Positions 8,250 through 17,771 of a stretch of 64,000 nucleotides of DNA are shown one piece after another. The position numbers and the translations under genes were made by a program. The DNA comes from Nitrospira sp. GTDB lineage: Bacteria > Nitrospirota > Nitrospiria > Nitrospirales > Nitrospiraceae. The stretch lies in contig JARFXP010000003.1 in the NCBI GenBank assembly GCA_029194675.1, positions 124,001-188,000 on the forward strand. The letters are read 5' to 3'. A model generated the notes under the pieces. The model saw only the letters and a program-made list of their open reading frames with translations, searched no databases and was not told where the DNA came from. Within the stretch, counting starts at the first letter, position 1. Each line of letters starts with the position of its first letter.

Positions 8250-9477
8250 ACACCAGAAACCGTAGCCGCTTGGGCCGAGCCTCCGACAAATCTCTGGGTA
8301 AGGCCAGACGCTTCAACGCACTGAGCAGGTTGTAGGTCAGGATGTTGAGCCGGAACCAGACGCCGAACTTCTAGCTGGGGAGCGCCGCGGCCGCCAACTC
8401 ATTCTTCAGGACATGATGGGCGTGTTCGACGATGCCAGCTTTCTCCCGATGCCAGCGGATCAGCGTCAGGTCGTCTCCCTCTCGGTTCGTCACGATCGCG
8501 AAATGTTTCACCCTGCCGCTTGCGGACCCGCACGGCTAGATAACGACGGACACAAGGCCGATCCTTCCGATGGTCGCCGTCCTCGGGCACATACGGGACC
8601 TCGGCCCACTCGTGGATCGCGTCGGGCTCGTCACGCTCCGGCTGCCAGACGTGCTCCGGGAGCCGCCCGATCTCGGCTCGCAGTTGTGGACTCATATCGG
8701 CACTGATGGCATAGCAGATCCCCCGCGCCGGCTTCTCACACCAGGCGAGCACATCCTGCTCATACAACGCGCTGTCACCCCGGACGAAGGTCTGTGTGAT
8801 CCCGGGCGGCAAGGCGGCGAGGGCCCGCTCCACGACACGCACGTTGCCACAGCCGGCTGGCATATTCCCATCCCGGGATTCATCGTGCACAATGACGTCC
8901 TGCTCAGCCCAGACCGCGATGACGGGTTGATAGCCTCGTGTGCTCTCGTACGTCATGGTCGCCGTGTGCTTGTGTGCTTCCAGGATCGTCGCATCCACGT
9001 CCAGTGTGGCGGTTCGTTGCGGGGCCGCCAGCTGCACAACGGCCAGGACGCGCCGGTTCGCGGTCCCGACACCCGCCAGGGCGCGGACTCCTCAGGGATG
9101 GCCGTCTTCTCGCCGATGCGCCACAACGGGGGCTCCTCCACATGAAAGGTCTCCAAGAGATCCCGTACCGTCGTGGCCGCGGGCAACTCGTAGCCCAGCA
9201 ACGTCGTCAAGGCGACATCCACTCGCAGCGTCTTGAGGCCCTGGCAGCGGTCCCCGCCCGCCGTCCACAACGCGATCAGCGTCTCCACCAATTGCGTGGA
9301 GGTCAAGCCGCGCTGCCGCTGTTTGAGGCGGACCTGGGCATTGACGACCTGCGCGGCACCGACCTGGCGAAACAGCTCGATCACCAGCGGCACGCCCGTA
9401 TGCGCGGTGACGAGGCGGGGATCAAACCGGTCATCAATCTCGAAGGGAAGTTGTTCAGATGGCAGCAGCTCAGGCAT
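8250..9477 (-). pseudogene. IS1380-type transposase B, main part
   Basis: Starts MPELLPSEQLPFEIDDRF after an aaggagg ribosome site (ATG at 9477). It shows IS1380-type blocks: LDVDATILEAHK, TRGYQPVIAVW, FVRGDSALYE and IRWHREKAGIVEHAHH. At least three lesions are visible: a frameshift near 9075 (after IPEESA), a frameshift near 8515 (before VKHFAIVTNREG) and an in-frame TAG at about 8371 (LPS-stop-KFGVWF). The IS21 insertion then separates the C-terminus. The gene was probably dead or dying when the IS21 element arrived. Confidence 0.87.
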
Positions 9478-9491
9478 CGCGCTCCTCCTTG

Positions 9492-9524
9492 GCGTCAGTG
9501 TCACCCACAGGGTGACACTGACGC
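9492..9524. repeat. Perfect 14-bp inverted repeat upstream of IS1380-type transposase B
   Basis: Arms gcgtcagtgtcacc and ggtgacactgacgc are separated by 5 bases (cacag). The repeat starts 15 bases upstream of the transposase ATG on the minus strand, so it could be an operator or form a hairpin in the leader RNA. The outer part (actgacgca) resembles the sequence just inside 5845, so it may also be part of the element's end. Confidence 0.7.
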
Positions 9525-9873
9525 AATGCCGATGCCATGCGAGTCCCCGCTCTTCATGAGGTCGGAACCAATCTCGGTCTCTTCCACTCTCGCGTGTAGC
9601 CGGAGAAGAGGACCGTACCCTGTCAAGCCCAAATAGAAATGTCAGGTTTTATGTTTCGGCTGCTGCCGGGTGTGGTCCTCGTTCCGACCGCCATCGCTTG
9701 CGCCAGGGATGATCCGCCGCCGGTTCGATCGGGCGCCGCGACCGGGACAGCGTCATGCCCACTGCCGTCGCTGTCAGCGCCGATGGTATAAGTCGCCAAA
9801 TCACCGAACTGAAAGTCCCCTGAAGACCGACGACAATGTCCCTTCACTGCTCACAACGACAGAGGAGGGACGC
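9525..9873. other. Region without a gene between IS relics
   Basis: It holds about 95 bases of unassigned sequence, then the left end of a second IS21-type element beginning near 9621 (tgtcaagcccaaatag), then that element's leader up to the istA start at 9874. No ORF in it has recognisable content. Confidence 0.6.
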
Positions 9874-10430
9874 ATGCTGCGAAAGGAGGACTTCACGGTG
9901 ATTCAAGCATTGGCCCAACGGGGGCTCTATCTCTGTGACATCACCAACCAGGTCGGAGTGCACCTGCGGACGGTACGCCGGGCCTTGACCCGGGGTGGGG
10001 CGCCAGCCCTGCGACCGAGTCGGCGAGGCAGTCGGTTGGATCCATACCGAGCCGACATCGACCGACTCCTGGCCGAGGACGTCTGGAACCCGATGGTGAT
10101 TTTCCGGGACCTGCAGGCCAAGGGGTAGACGGGCCGGCTCTCGATTCTGCGGGACGATATCCGGCCCAAACGAGCGGGCGCGTTCGGCGGGCGACGATGC
10201 GGTTCGAAACGGCCCCGGGCCGGCAGGTGCACAGCGAGTGGGGCGAGCACCGCACGCTGATTGCCGGCGTCGAGACCACCGTCCACTTCATCGTCAATAC
10301 GCTGGGCTTCTCGCGGCGGTTCCACTTCTGGTGCACGGACAGCGAGGACGCGGAGCACACCTATGACGGGCTGATCCGAAGCTTCGAATGGTTCGGTGGC
10401 ATCCCGGAGGAGATCCTGGTGGACAATCAG
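9621..10430 (+). mobile_element. IS21-family element, 5' relic
   Basis: The left terminus (tgtcaag...) and the first ~185 codons of istA remain. The sequence is cut at about 10430, where the 3' flank of a host-like lipoprotein gene begins. istB and the right end are missing. It is a different lineage from the intact IS21 element at 5995. Confidence 0.75.
9874..10427 (+). pseudogene. IstA relic
   Basis: Starts MLRKEDFTVIQALAQRGLYL after an agaggaggga ribosome site. The N-terminal HTH is clear (DITNQVGVHLRTVRRALTRG). An in-frame TAG at 10126-10128 follows LQAKG. The catalytic core resumes in another frame near 10197 (MRFETAPGRQVHSEWGEH, with S where family members often have D-W-G) and ends at EEILVDNQ, where the sequence is truncated. 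Non-functional. Confidence 0.82.
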
Positions 10431-10448
10431 GCAGAAGGACTGGGTGTA

Positions 10449-10790
10449 CTACCGGCGTTGTGCGTTCACCATATTGTCTTCAGCCGTGTAGCCGGATAGA
10501 TATGCGAATCCGCTAGCCAGCATATAGATCGGACGATTGATCCCATAATCGAGCGCTTGGCCAATCGGATGTGAGGCGAATGTGAACCAACGAAGAGGGT
10601 GATCGTTGATGGGCGATCCAGCCGCCGGGTCTGAGTAGACCAGTGCGGTGCTGTCCAGAATGTTGTAAATGCTTGTTGGGGGAGTGTACTCCCTATCGTC
10701 GGCGCCTGCGCTCTGTTGGCGTGTCGTGCTACAACCTGTTGCGACCAGAGCCAACATCATGAATCCGACAACCTTCGCCGTTGCTCTCAT
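10449..10790 (-). CDS. Small lipoprotein, unknown function
   Basis: A 113-aa protein starting MRATAKVVGFMMLALVATGC, a lipoprotein signal with lipobox LVATGC, so it should be acylated at Cys 20 and membrane-anchored. The mature part has a hydrophobic stretch around IGQALDYGINRPIYMLASGF. The ATG at 10790 has an agaggt ribosome site; an upstream ATG in frame would bury the signal peptide, so I rejected it. It is the only host-like gene in the first 19.9 kb, wedged between an IS21 relic (its stop lies about 20 bases from the break) and the ISNCY nest 120 bases upstream. No function can be assigned. Confidence 0.75.
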   Translation of the reverse strand: MRATAKVVGFMMLALVATGCSTTRQQSAGADDREYTPPTSIYNILDSTALVYSDPAAGSPINDHPLRWFTFASHPIGQALDYGINRPIYMLASGFAYLSGYTAEDNMVNAQRR

Positions 10791-10935
10791 AGATGACCTC
10801 TTTTGTTTCAACTCCTGTACAAGCTCCTCCAGCCAGATACGTCCCAATGACACTCAGAAGTGTAAACGAAATCCTTCGTTCTGTCCAGGTCACAGAATTG
10901 CCTTGTGTAGTTAGCACATGATCTGTCCGGGTTAG

Positions 10936-12925
10936 CCCACCTTCCGCAGTTCGTGAGGTCAGAGTCAGGGATTTCAACGGGTTTCGCCAAAAGTCGGCAC
11001 TACACGGGGACTGCTGCCGCGACCGACGAGGTCATCCGCAAGCGGTGTAGCAAGTCCAGGCCCAACCGGTCGAGCAAGGCGGCCTGAGCCCGATCCGGCC
11101 GCACGACGCAGCGCAGCCGGACCTCCCGCTCATCGGTCGTTGGCAACACCACATCGGTGCTCTGAATGGTCCGCAATTCCTCCAAGATGGTCCGCGGGCT
11201 GTGGTCCAGGCTGGCCCGCTGCTGCCACTGTTCCAGAGTCTTCCACAGCACATAGGCCAAGAAGCAGACCAGGATGTGAGCCTGGACTCGGTCAGCGCGT
11301 TGATGCCAGATGGGGCGCAGGGCCGGGTCGCTTTTCTAAATCCGGAAGGCGGCTTCGGCGTCGGCGGGTTGGACATAGGTGCGCCACAAGTCCTCCGGAC
11401 TCCAGTCCGGCATGGTGGTGCGCCGCACGTCGCAGCCTTCGCTGACGCGAGCCCAGTCGTCCCACTCCGGCTGGACGGTCCACGTCACCCGAAGGCCCGC
11501 CGCAGTGGTCGGGTCTGCCACCACGTCGATCACGTACCGTCCGGCGGTGCGGGCATTGTGCGCCAGGAGCCGGCCGATCTGCCGCTCGATAGGGCCTCGG
11601 TCCAGGGGATGGCGCGCCTGGCTGAGTCGTCGGGCCAAGCGTACTACCCCGCCCTCAATGCGCTGCCCGAAGCGCCTGTGCATCGCCTGCTCCGTCTCAC
11701 GCCGTTCAACCGACCGGACCAACAGGAACGTCTCGGTTCCCATGGGGCCAAGGCAGGTGTTCGCGGTCATCCCCTCGCGCACCGTCGTCCAGTCTCGCTT
11801 GTCGCTCAGCGCACGTGTCCATTTGCGTGATTCGCTCTTCGGCGTGCCGAGCAGATACCGGCGGCCACTGGCCCGCAGCCATGCGAGATTCTCCTCACTG
11901 GTCATGCCCCGATCCATCACCAGATCCGCTGCGCGAGCCCATAGCGGGCTTCCATCGTCCCCACGATCTCTTCGACCGTCGTCACGTCGGGGCGGTTACC
12001 GGCGAAGACCTCATAGCCCAGGGGCACGCCTTCTCGCGTGACCACCAAGGCGAGGCACACCTGCTTGCAGTCCGGTCGGTGATCCCGGCTGTCACCTCGT
12101 TGCGCGAGGGGATTATTGGCCGCGTACCCTTCGAAATAGGTGCTCGTCACGTCAGAGAGCAGCAGGTCATAGTCCAGCGCGAACAGAGCTCCCGGAGTCG
12201 GGCAACCAGGTGAGACTCGAGCGCCCGCTTGTGGGGCAGCAGGCGATCCAAGGCTCGATAGAGCCGGTCGTCATTGACCACGTCCGCCGGCACGCCCAGC
12301 AGATCCTCCAGCGCAGTCTGCCGGTACCAGGTCTCCGCAATGTGCAACTCACCGGCCGGTTCACACAGGCGGGCCAGGACCAAGATGGCTGCCATGGTCG
12401 CCCAGGGGGCCGCCTCACGGCCTGCGGGCTGCAGCGTCGAGAATATCGTCTCGAGCCTCACGGCGCGCCACCGTGTCCAGCCCAACCACACGTCGCCGAA
12501 GCGGCGGCTCCACTCCCGCCGCACACGATCCAAATGGACCGGGATGCCTGTGTCCTAGGCGGCCGCCGGCGTGAACAGATTAGGTTGTCTGACACGCTCG
12601 ATGAGCGCCTGAGCCAGCACCTTCGCACGCGCTCGGCCCTGCACGTCCCGTTCACCCAACTGCGCCCCCGTCTGCTGGACAACCCGGCAGTCCATCCGCA
12701 CGGACCGCACCAGTTGCCACTACGTATGGACCTGGCCAGCTTTGCGGCGTGTCATGTGACGCAGGTACATCGCGAGCCCTTATGCGCCAGAGGCCAGGCC
12801 GGGGTCAATGGGGTTGGCCGCCACAACATCGTGGTTTCACGTAGGTGGCCATTGGGCTGTCACGGGGTTGCCCGAACGCAGCGGGCGAAAAAAGACTCCG
12901 CGGTGACCCAACTGCGGAAGTTGGG
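10936..12925 (-). mobile_element. IS1634-family element (dead)
   Basis: About 1990 bp. Imperfect ends are cccaccttccgcagtt (10936 onward) and, reversed, cccaacttccgcagtt (ending 12925). The 4-bp direct repeat ttag lies immediately outside both ends (10932-10935 and 12926-12929). It contains one badly decayed transposase gene. Confidence 0.8.
11000..12770 (-). pseudogene. IS1634-type transposase, decayed
   Basis: Reads from MYLRHMTRRKAGQVHT (ATG at 12770) to [17 protein letters not shown]. Family blocks include LLLSDVTSTYFEG, LGYEVFAGNRPD, YVIDVVADP and [20 protein letters not shown]. In-frame stops occur after QVHT (near 12724), after FTPAAA (near 12555) and at 11336-11338 where a leucine is expected. 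Two frameshifts lie near 12150 and 11920. Clearly inactive. Confidence 0.88.
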
Positions 12926-13045
12926 TTAGGGTGCGCCCTCAAGGAGATTCCATGAATAGGGCCCCCTTTCAATCGGTTGACAGTCGAGGCCTGATGGGCC
13001 AACTGTCCACGGTGAGCGATCACCACCAACGAACGGGGGCAGCGT

Positions 13046-13420
13046 ATGGTGTACGTCGGATTGGATGTCAGTGGCAAGAGTCTGGTGGGTTATGCGGTCA
13101 ATGAGCGGAAGCAGCGGGTGTGGATGGGGGAGCAGCCGGCCACGCGGGGCCTGTGGGCGCTGGTGCGGCTGCCGGTGAGTGCGCCGTTGCGGCTGATCCT
13201 TGAGACCTTCATGACCAGCATCGCAACGCTGGTGACCGCTGAGCAGCAACTCACCTAGCGGCTGCTGGCGATTGAGGATCGACGCTGTCCGTTGCTGGAG
13301 AGCATGCCGGCCATCGGGCCGCTGGCGTCCCGCGTCGTGCTGAGCGCGGTGGATGAGGCGCGACGCTTTGATGACCAGAAGACCGTAGCCAACTATGGGG
13401 CCTTGGCTCCCACCATTTAT
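13046..13420 (+). pseudogene. IS110-family transposase, 5' part
   Basis: Starts MVYVGLDVSGKSLVGYAVNE, the DEDD-domain start typical of IS110 (first catalytic Asp in GLDVS). Most of the ~150-residue DEDD domain is missing: RLPVSAPLRLI jumps to a coiled-coil-like stretch (LETFMTSIATLVTAEQQLT) with a TAG at 13256-13258. The Transposase_20 domain follows (SMPAIGPLASRVVLSAVDEA, NYGALAPTIY) up to the IS1380 insertion at 13421. Its 3' part is 16336-16602. Confidence 0.83.
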
Positions 13421-13514
13421 CCTAGAAACGGCAGTTGAAGCAGCGGCCTGCTCCGGGATAGCCTTGCTGGAAGCGGATTGGGGGCATCGTTCTTCGCGCA
13501 AAGGGAGTCACCGA

Positions 13515-14135
13515 ATGGGTGAGGCAACACGCAAGGCATTGGCAGGACAGAACGGGGTGATCGCGCTTGATACCTTCGGAGGGCGAATCCACGTCGAATG
13601 GGATCCAGCGGCGGCCGTCACGCCGCTTGGCCAGTTGCCCTTCTTCATCGAATTTCTCAAGGTGAGCGGCGTATTTGAGGCGTGGGTGGCCGATTGCCCA
13701 CTGGTCTACCAGAGCAACCATGCGTCGGATAAGCGCGCCGTGCTCGCGACGTTGCGGCTATCGATCCTCTGTGGCCACCACCGCTATGCGCATATCACAG
13801 CGATTCGTCATGACGGCATTCACCCTGAGCTCCTGGGCGTCGCGCAGCTGGTTTCGGAGGATGCGGTGCGACGCGCACTCGCCCGGATAGATGAGTCGTT
13901 GGGCGTGGTCTGGCTCAACCGACATCTGGCGAAGACGACGCAGCCGTTACTCACTACGCCGTGGATTCTGGACCTGGATACAACGGTGAAGTGCCTGTAC
14001 GGCAAGCAGGACGGGGCGGTGGTCGGCTACAACCCGAAGAAACCAGGGCGCCCCTCGCACAGCTATCACAGCGCGGTGATGGCCACCACGCGGCTCGCGT
14101 GAGCGGTGGACGTGCGACCGGGGAATGAGACGGCC
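13515..14135 (+). pseudogene. IS1380-type transposase A, 5' half
   Basis: Starts MGEATRKALAGQNGVIALDT. It carries the first-aspartate block ILDLDTTVKCLYGKQDGAVV and GYNPKKPGRPSHSYHSAVMA, which is highly typical of IS1380-type transposases. An in-frame TGA lies at 14100-14102 (TTRLA-stop-AVDVRPGNET), so the gene was dead, or recoded, independently of the IS3 insertion that follows at 14136. An upstream ATG at 13395 lies in the IS110 gene and is not the start. Confidence 0.88.
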
Positions 14136-14195
14136 TGTGCTAGGCTCGAAAAAGTGGACGCCTTCAACCTATGATCTGAGGTCTGGAGGTGTGAG

Positions 14196-14513
14196 ATGGA
14201 ACGAGTTCCGCGACAGCAGTATACGAAGGAGTTTCGGGAGCAAGCGGTGCAGCTGGTCCTGGAACAGAAGTTGACGATTCCGGAGGCAGCCAGACGCCTC
14301 ACCATGTCGGGCAAGACCCTCGAGCGCTGGGTGTGTCGAGCCCGGCAGGGTCAGCTCGCGACGCTGGGCGAGAGCCGACGGCCCGTGACGGAGCTGGAGG
14401 CCGAGGTGTCTCGGCTCAAACGCGATCTCGCTGAAGCACGCATGGAGCGTGACATCCTAAAAAAAGCCACCGCGTACTTTGCGAAGGCGCAGCTGCCCGG
14501 TACGCGCTCATGA
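14196..14513 (+). CDS. IS3 OrfA (element A, copy 2)
   Basis: Full-length 105-aa OrfA. The HTH lies at about residues 25-48 (LTIPEAARRLTMSGKTLERW) and is followed by a leucine-rich coiled coil (about 65-85) used for multimerisation. The ATG follows the ribosome site ggaggtgtgag. The slippery A7 run at 14459-14465 lets about the last 17 codons be bypassed by a -1 shift to make the OrfAB transposase. It overlaps orfB by 4 bases. Confidence 0.95.
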   Translation: MERVPRQQYTKEFREQAVQLVLEQKLTIPEAARRLTMSGKTLERWVCRARQGQLATLGESRRPVTELEAEVSRLKRDLAEARMERDILKKATAYFAKAQLPGTRS

Positions 14514-15370
14514 GGACGCTGCGTCACCAGTATCCGTTGCGTCTGTTGTGCCGGGTCCTCGACGTGTCCCGAAGCGGGTACTATGCCTGGTGCACCCGCC
14601 GCCCCTCGACGCGCGCCCAGGAGAACGCGCGGCTGGAAGTGGCGATCCAGGCCGCGCATGTGCGCACGCGGCAAACCTACGGCCCAGAGCGGCTCCAAGC
14701 AGAATTGCGTGCCGACGGGTTCCCTGCTGGGGTCGGGCGTATCAAACGACTGCGCAAGAAACTGGGACTGCGTTGTCAACAAGTCCGCCGGTTCACAATA
14801 ACCACGGATTCAACGCATGCGCTGCCGGTAGCGGAAAACGTGTTGGCTCAGACCTTTGCCACCAGGCGACCGAATGAGGCTTGGGTCACCGATATTACCT
14901 ATGTGCCGACCGTGGAAGGATGGCTGTATCTGGCTGGCGTTAAGGATCTCTACACCTGTGAGGTGGTCGGCCATGCGATGGACGCCCGGATGACGACGGA
15001 CTTGGTGCAGGATGCACTGATGAAGGCCATCGACACCAAACGTCCAGCCCCGGGGCTCATTCATCACTCCGATCGCGGGGCTCAATATTGTGCCCAGGGG
15101 TATCAAGCAACGCTGAGGCAGTTCGGCATGATCCCATCCATGAGTCGGAAGGGGAATTGCTATGACAACGCGCCGATGGAGAGTTTCTGGGGAACGCTGA
15201 AGAATGAGCTGGTGCATCATCGTCGCTACGAGACCCGTGAGCAGGCTCGGCGCGAGATCTCGGAGTACATCGAGCTCTTCTATAACCGTCAGCGGCGGCA
15301 TTCTCGGCTCGGGAATCGCTCGCCCGCTGCGTTTGTCCAGCAATGGGTCCGTCAACAGCTGGCGGCGTGA
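14510..15370 (+). CDS. IS3 OrfB transposase (element A, copy 2)
   Basis: A 286-aa DDE integrase core, identical to 269-1129, with D128, D188 and E224 in D-D(35)E spacing and the conserved tail YNRQRRHSRLG. As the only IS3 orfB type in this window without frameshifts, it could supply transposase in trans to the defective B and D elements, whose ends are the same. Confidence 0.95.
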   Translation: MRTLRHQYPLRLLCRVLDVSRSGYYAWCTRRPSTRAQENARLEVAIQAAHVRTRQTYGPERLQAELRADGFPAGVGRIKRLRKKLGLRCQQVRRFTITTDSTHALPVAENVLAQTFATRRPNEAWVTDITYVPTVEGWLYLAGVKDLYTCEVVGHAMDARMTTDLVQDALMKAIDTKRPAPGLIHHSDRGAQYCAQGYQATLRQFGMIPSMSRKGNCYDNAPMESFWGTLKNELVHHRRYETREQARREISEYIELFYNRQRRHSRLGNRSPAAFVQQWVRQQLAA

Positions 15371-15413
15371 GGCTGCAATTCATGGCGTCCACTATTGACA
15401 ACCGGGGTCAGCC

Positions 15414-16313
15414 CTGCTGCACAACATGCCCGGGATCTGGGCGTGGCTGGATGCCTTGCCGAAGGCGGCGCGCCCCGCTGTGCTGCGAGGGGACGTGGCT
15501 TTTGGCAACGAGGGGGTGCTGCGTGAGGCCGAGACCCGCGACCAGCCGTATCTCACGAAGCTGCGTCTCACGAACAAGGTGAAGGCCCTCATCAAGACAC
15601 TCTTCCGCTCCACCGCGTGGGAAGAGGCGGGACACAGCTGGGAAGGAGTCGAGGACACGCTGAGGCTGTCGGGGTGGAGTCGCGCACGACGCGTGGTGGT
15701 GTTGCGCCGACCCCTCACCGGCGAGCTGCTCATGACCGAGAAGGATGACGATCAGGAACGTCTTGCCTTCATTGAGAGTGACGTGCCGACCAAGCGGTAC
15801 GAGTACGCCGTGCTGGTCACCTCAACCCGGTACGAGATCCTTGCCCTCGCCCAGCTCTATCGCGAGCGGGCCGATGCTGAAAATCACTTCGATGAGTTGA
15901 AGAATCAGTGGGGCTGGGGTGGTTTGACCACGCAGGACCTGGCGCGCTGCCGGCTCATGGCACGGATGGTGGCACGGATCTACACCTGGTGGACGCTGTT
16001 CGTGCGGCTCGCCCAGCCACACAAGCACTTCGAGGCGATCTCCAGCCGGCCGCTGTTACTGCATGGCGTCGCTACGCACACGCATCACGCGGGACAAACG
16101 CGCCTCACGATCACCAGCTTGCACGCCAAGCGCTCGGCCATCCAAGCTGTGCTGCCCAACGTGGCGGGCTTTCTGAGGACCCTCAAAGCCACTGCGGAGC
16201 AATGGACCGATGCCGACCGCCTGCGGGCGATTCTCACCCGCGCGTTCGCCACCTTCATGCTCTCAACCGCGGGCCCTCCGACCTTCTTGACCTCCAAAGC
16301 TGCACCGACATGA
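15414..16313 (+). pseudogene. IS1380-type transposase A, 3' half (copy 2)
   Basis: Continues the frame interrupted at 14135: LLHNMPGIWAWLDALPKAAR, then the LRGDVAFGNEG aspartate block, KLRLTNKVKALIK, and the glutamate region YRERADAENHFDELKNQW. It ends at 16313, 22 bases before the element's right end. Identical to 1173-2072. Confidence 0.9.
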
Positions 16314-16335
16314 CACGTTGACTGCCGTTTTTAGG

Positions 16336-16602
16336 TTTATCAGAGTGGCGCGGTGCGGCAGGTGGGACGGATCAATCGGGATGGGGGGTGAGGTCCGGCG
16401 GATGCTCTTGCAGTGTGCCCATACAGTGGTGCGCATGAAGAGTGCGGGGGTGAAGCCGCTCCAACAGTTCTATGCACGGATTGCGAAGCGGCGGGGGAAG
16501 AAGATTGCGATCGTGGCCTTGGCGCGCAAGCTGCTGACCACGGCGTACGGCGTGTTGAAATCCGAGCAGCCCTATGACCCGCGCCGGTTGCAGCCCGCAT
16601 GA
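16336..16602 (+). pseudogene. IS110-family transposase, 3' part (copy 2)
   Basis: Continues the gene interrupted at 13420: YQSGAVRQVGRINRDGG, then a one-base shift at a run of six G (16384-16389), then VRRMLLQCAHTVVRMKSAG to RRLQPA. The QSG serine of the Transposase_20 domain is present. Homopolymer length decides the frame here, so a sequencing error is possible. Confidence 0.85.
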
Positions 16603-16831
16603 GGTGTCATGTGTACGAGACAGTCGGGCCAGGTTGGTACACCCTGATGGACAGGCACAGACCGTGAGCCCGCATATGCCTTGAGGTCTCCACCTCGTTC
16701 TGGAGATTGGGCGGCTGTCTTTGAACCGGAAGGTTGGGCGACCGAGCCCGCAGGGGAGGTGAACGGTCAATCTATTTCAACAGGGCTACGTGTGGACTGT
16801 TGACAGAGGCCCTATTCATGGGAGGGCCACC
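16603..16831. other. Non-coding tail after IS110 fragment (copy 2)
   Basis: About 230 bases with no gene, identical to 2362-2590. It contains one arm (16808-16821) of the 14-bp inverted repeat and leads straight into the ribosome site of the ISNCY transposase start at 16832. It is a possible location of an IS110-type guide RNA, unproven. Confidence 0.4.
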
Positions 16832-16865
16832 ATGACACGGGCGACAGTCCTACAGGAGGTCAGAC
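16832..16865 (+). pseudogene. ISNCY transposase, first codons (copy 2)
   Basis: MTRATVLQEVR after a ggaggg site, the N-terminus of the ISNCY-type transposase whose body resumes at 18723. The two are separated by IS3-B and the IS3-C remnant, with about 30 codons lost between. Confidence 0.7.
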
Positions 16866-16905
16866 TGACCCCGGTTGTCAATAGTGGACGCCATGAATTG
16901 CCGCC

Positions 16906-17771
16906 TCACGCCGCCAGCTGTTGACGAGCCCACTGCTGGGCAAACACCGCGGGCGAGCAATTTCCCAGCCTGGAATGCCGACGCTGACGGTTATAGAAGA
17001 AGAAACCGATGTACTCCGTGATCTCTCGCCGAGCCTGCTCCCGTGTTTCATACCGCCGGTGGTGCACCAGCTCATTCTTGAGCGTTCCCCAGAAACTCTC
17101 CATCGGCGCGTTATCATAGCAGCAGTTGCCCTTCCGACTCATAGACGGGGTCAGGCCGAACTGCCGCAATTGCGCTTGATAGTCCTGGGCACAATATTGA
17201 GAGCCGCGATCAGAATGATGAATGAGCCCCGGGGCCGGGCGCTTGGTGTCGAGAGCGTTCCTGAGCGCCCCCTGCACCAAGTCCGTCGTCATCCGCGCCC
17301 CCTCGCATGCCCAACCACCTCACATGTATACAGATCTTTGATCCCCGCCAGATACAACCACCCTTCTGCGGTGGGGATATACGTGATGTCGGTGACCCAG
17401 GTCTCGTTCGGGCGCGTGGCGACAAACGTTTGGGCCAAGACATTCTCCGCCACCGGCAGCGAGTGCTTTGAATCCGTCGTGGTCGTGAACCAGCGCACCT
17501 GTTTGCAACGTAGTCTCAGTTTCTTGCGTAGCCGTTTGATGCGTCCGACCCCAGCGGGGAACCCATCCTCACGCAATTCCGCTTGGAGACGTTCCGGCCC
17601 ATAGGTCTGCCGGGTGCGCACATGCGCGGCCTGGATCGCCACTTCTAGGCGCGCGTTCTCCTGAGCGCGCTTCGAGGGACGGCGCGTGCGCCAGGCATAG
17701 TACCCACTTCGGGACACCTCCAGCACCCGACACAACACACTCAGGGGATACTGGGGCCGCAGCGTCCTCAT
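16906..17771 (-). pseudogene. IS3 OrfB, frameshifted (element B, copy 2)
   Basis: 866 bases against 861 in element A. The single-base loss after VVGHA is shared with copy 1. Unlike copy 1, this copy has an extra triplet giving KGNCCYDN and a 5-base excess giving EYIGFFFYNRQ where the normal reading is EYIELFYNRQ. The differences between two otherwise identical copies are small indels in low-complexity agaag/agc runs. Confidence 0.88.

Larger units (their letters stand above)
14136..15410 (+). mobile_element. IS3-family element A, copy 2, complete
   Basis: 1275 bp from TGTGCTAGGCTCG to ...AACCGGGGTCA, flanked by the 3-bp target duplication gcc (14133-14135 and 15411-15413). Imperfect terminal repeats share gtggacgcc. 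Removal with one gcc gives GNETALLHNMPGIW across the IS1380 transposase, in frame. Both orfs are open: an intact, possibly active element. Confidence 0.95.
13421..16335 (+). mobile_element. IS1380-type element A, containing IS3 element A
   Basis: The ends are inverted repeats beginning cctagaaacggcagt (13421) and, reversed, cctaaaaacggcagt (ending 16335). The 5-bp target duplication tttat lies at 13416-13420 and 16336-16340. Removing the element and one tttat rebuilds the IS110 transposase as LAPTIYQSGAV. It is interrupted at 14136-15410 by an IS3 element. Confidence 0.92.
12950..16821 (+). mobile_element. IS110-family element, split by IS1380-type insertion
   Basis: Bounded by a perfect 14-bp inverted repeat (ccatgaatagggcc at 12950-12963; its complement at 16808-16821). 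The IS1111 branch of IS110 has subterminal inverted repeats, which would fit. Without inserts it would be about 0.95 kb, short for an IS110 element because the transposase has an internal deletion. It lies in the 5' region of the ISNCY element, between its left end and its transposase start. Confidence 0.6.

Noticed and set aside
13395..13514. ATG at 13395 as the start of IS1380-type transposase A
   Set aside because: It lies in the interrupted IS110 gene, outside the element's inverted repeat at 13421; the ATG at 13515 is within the element.
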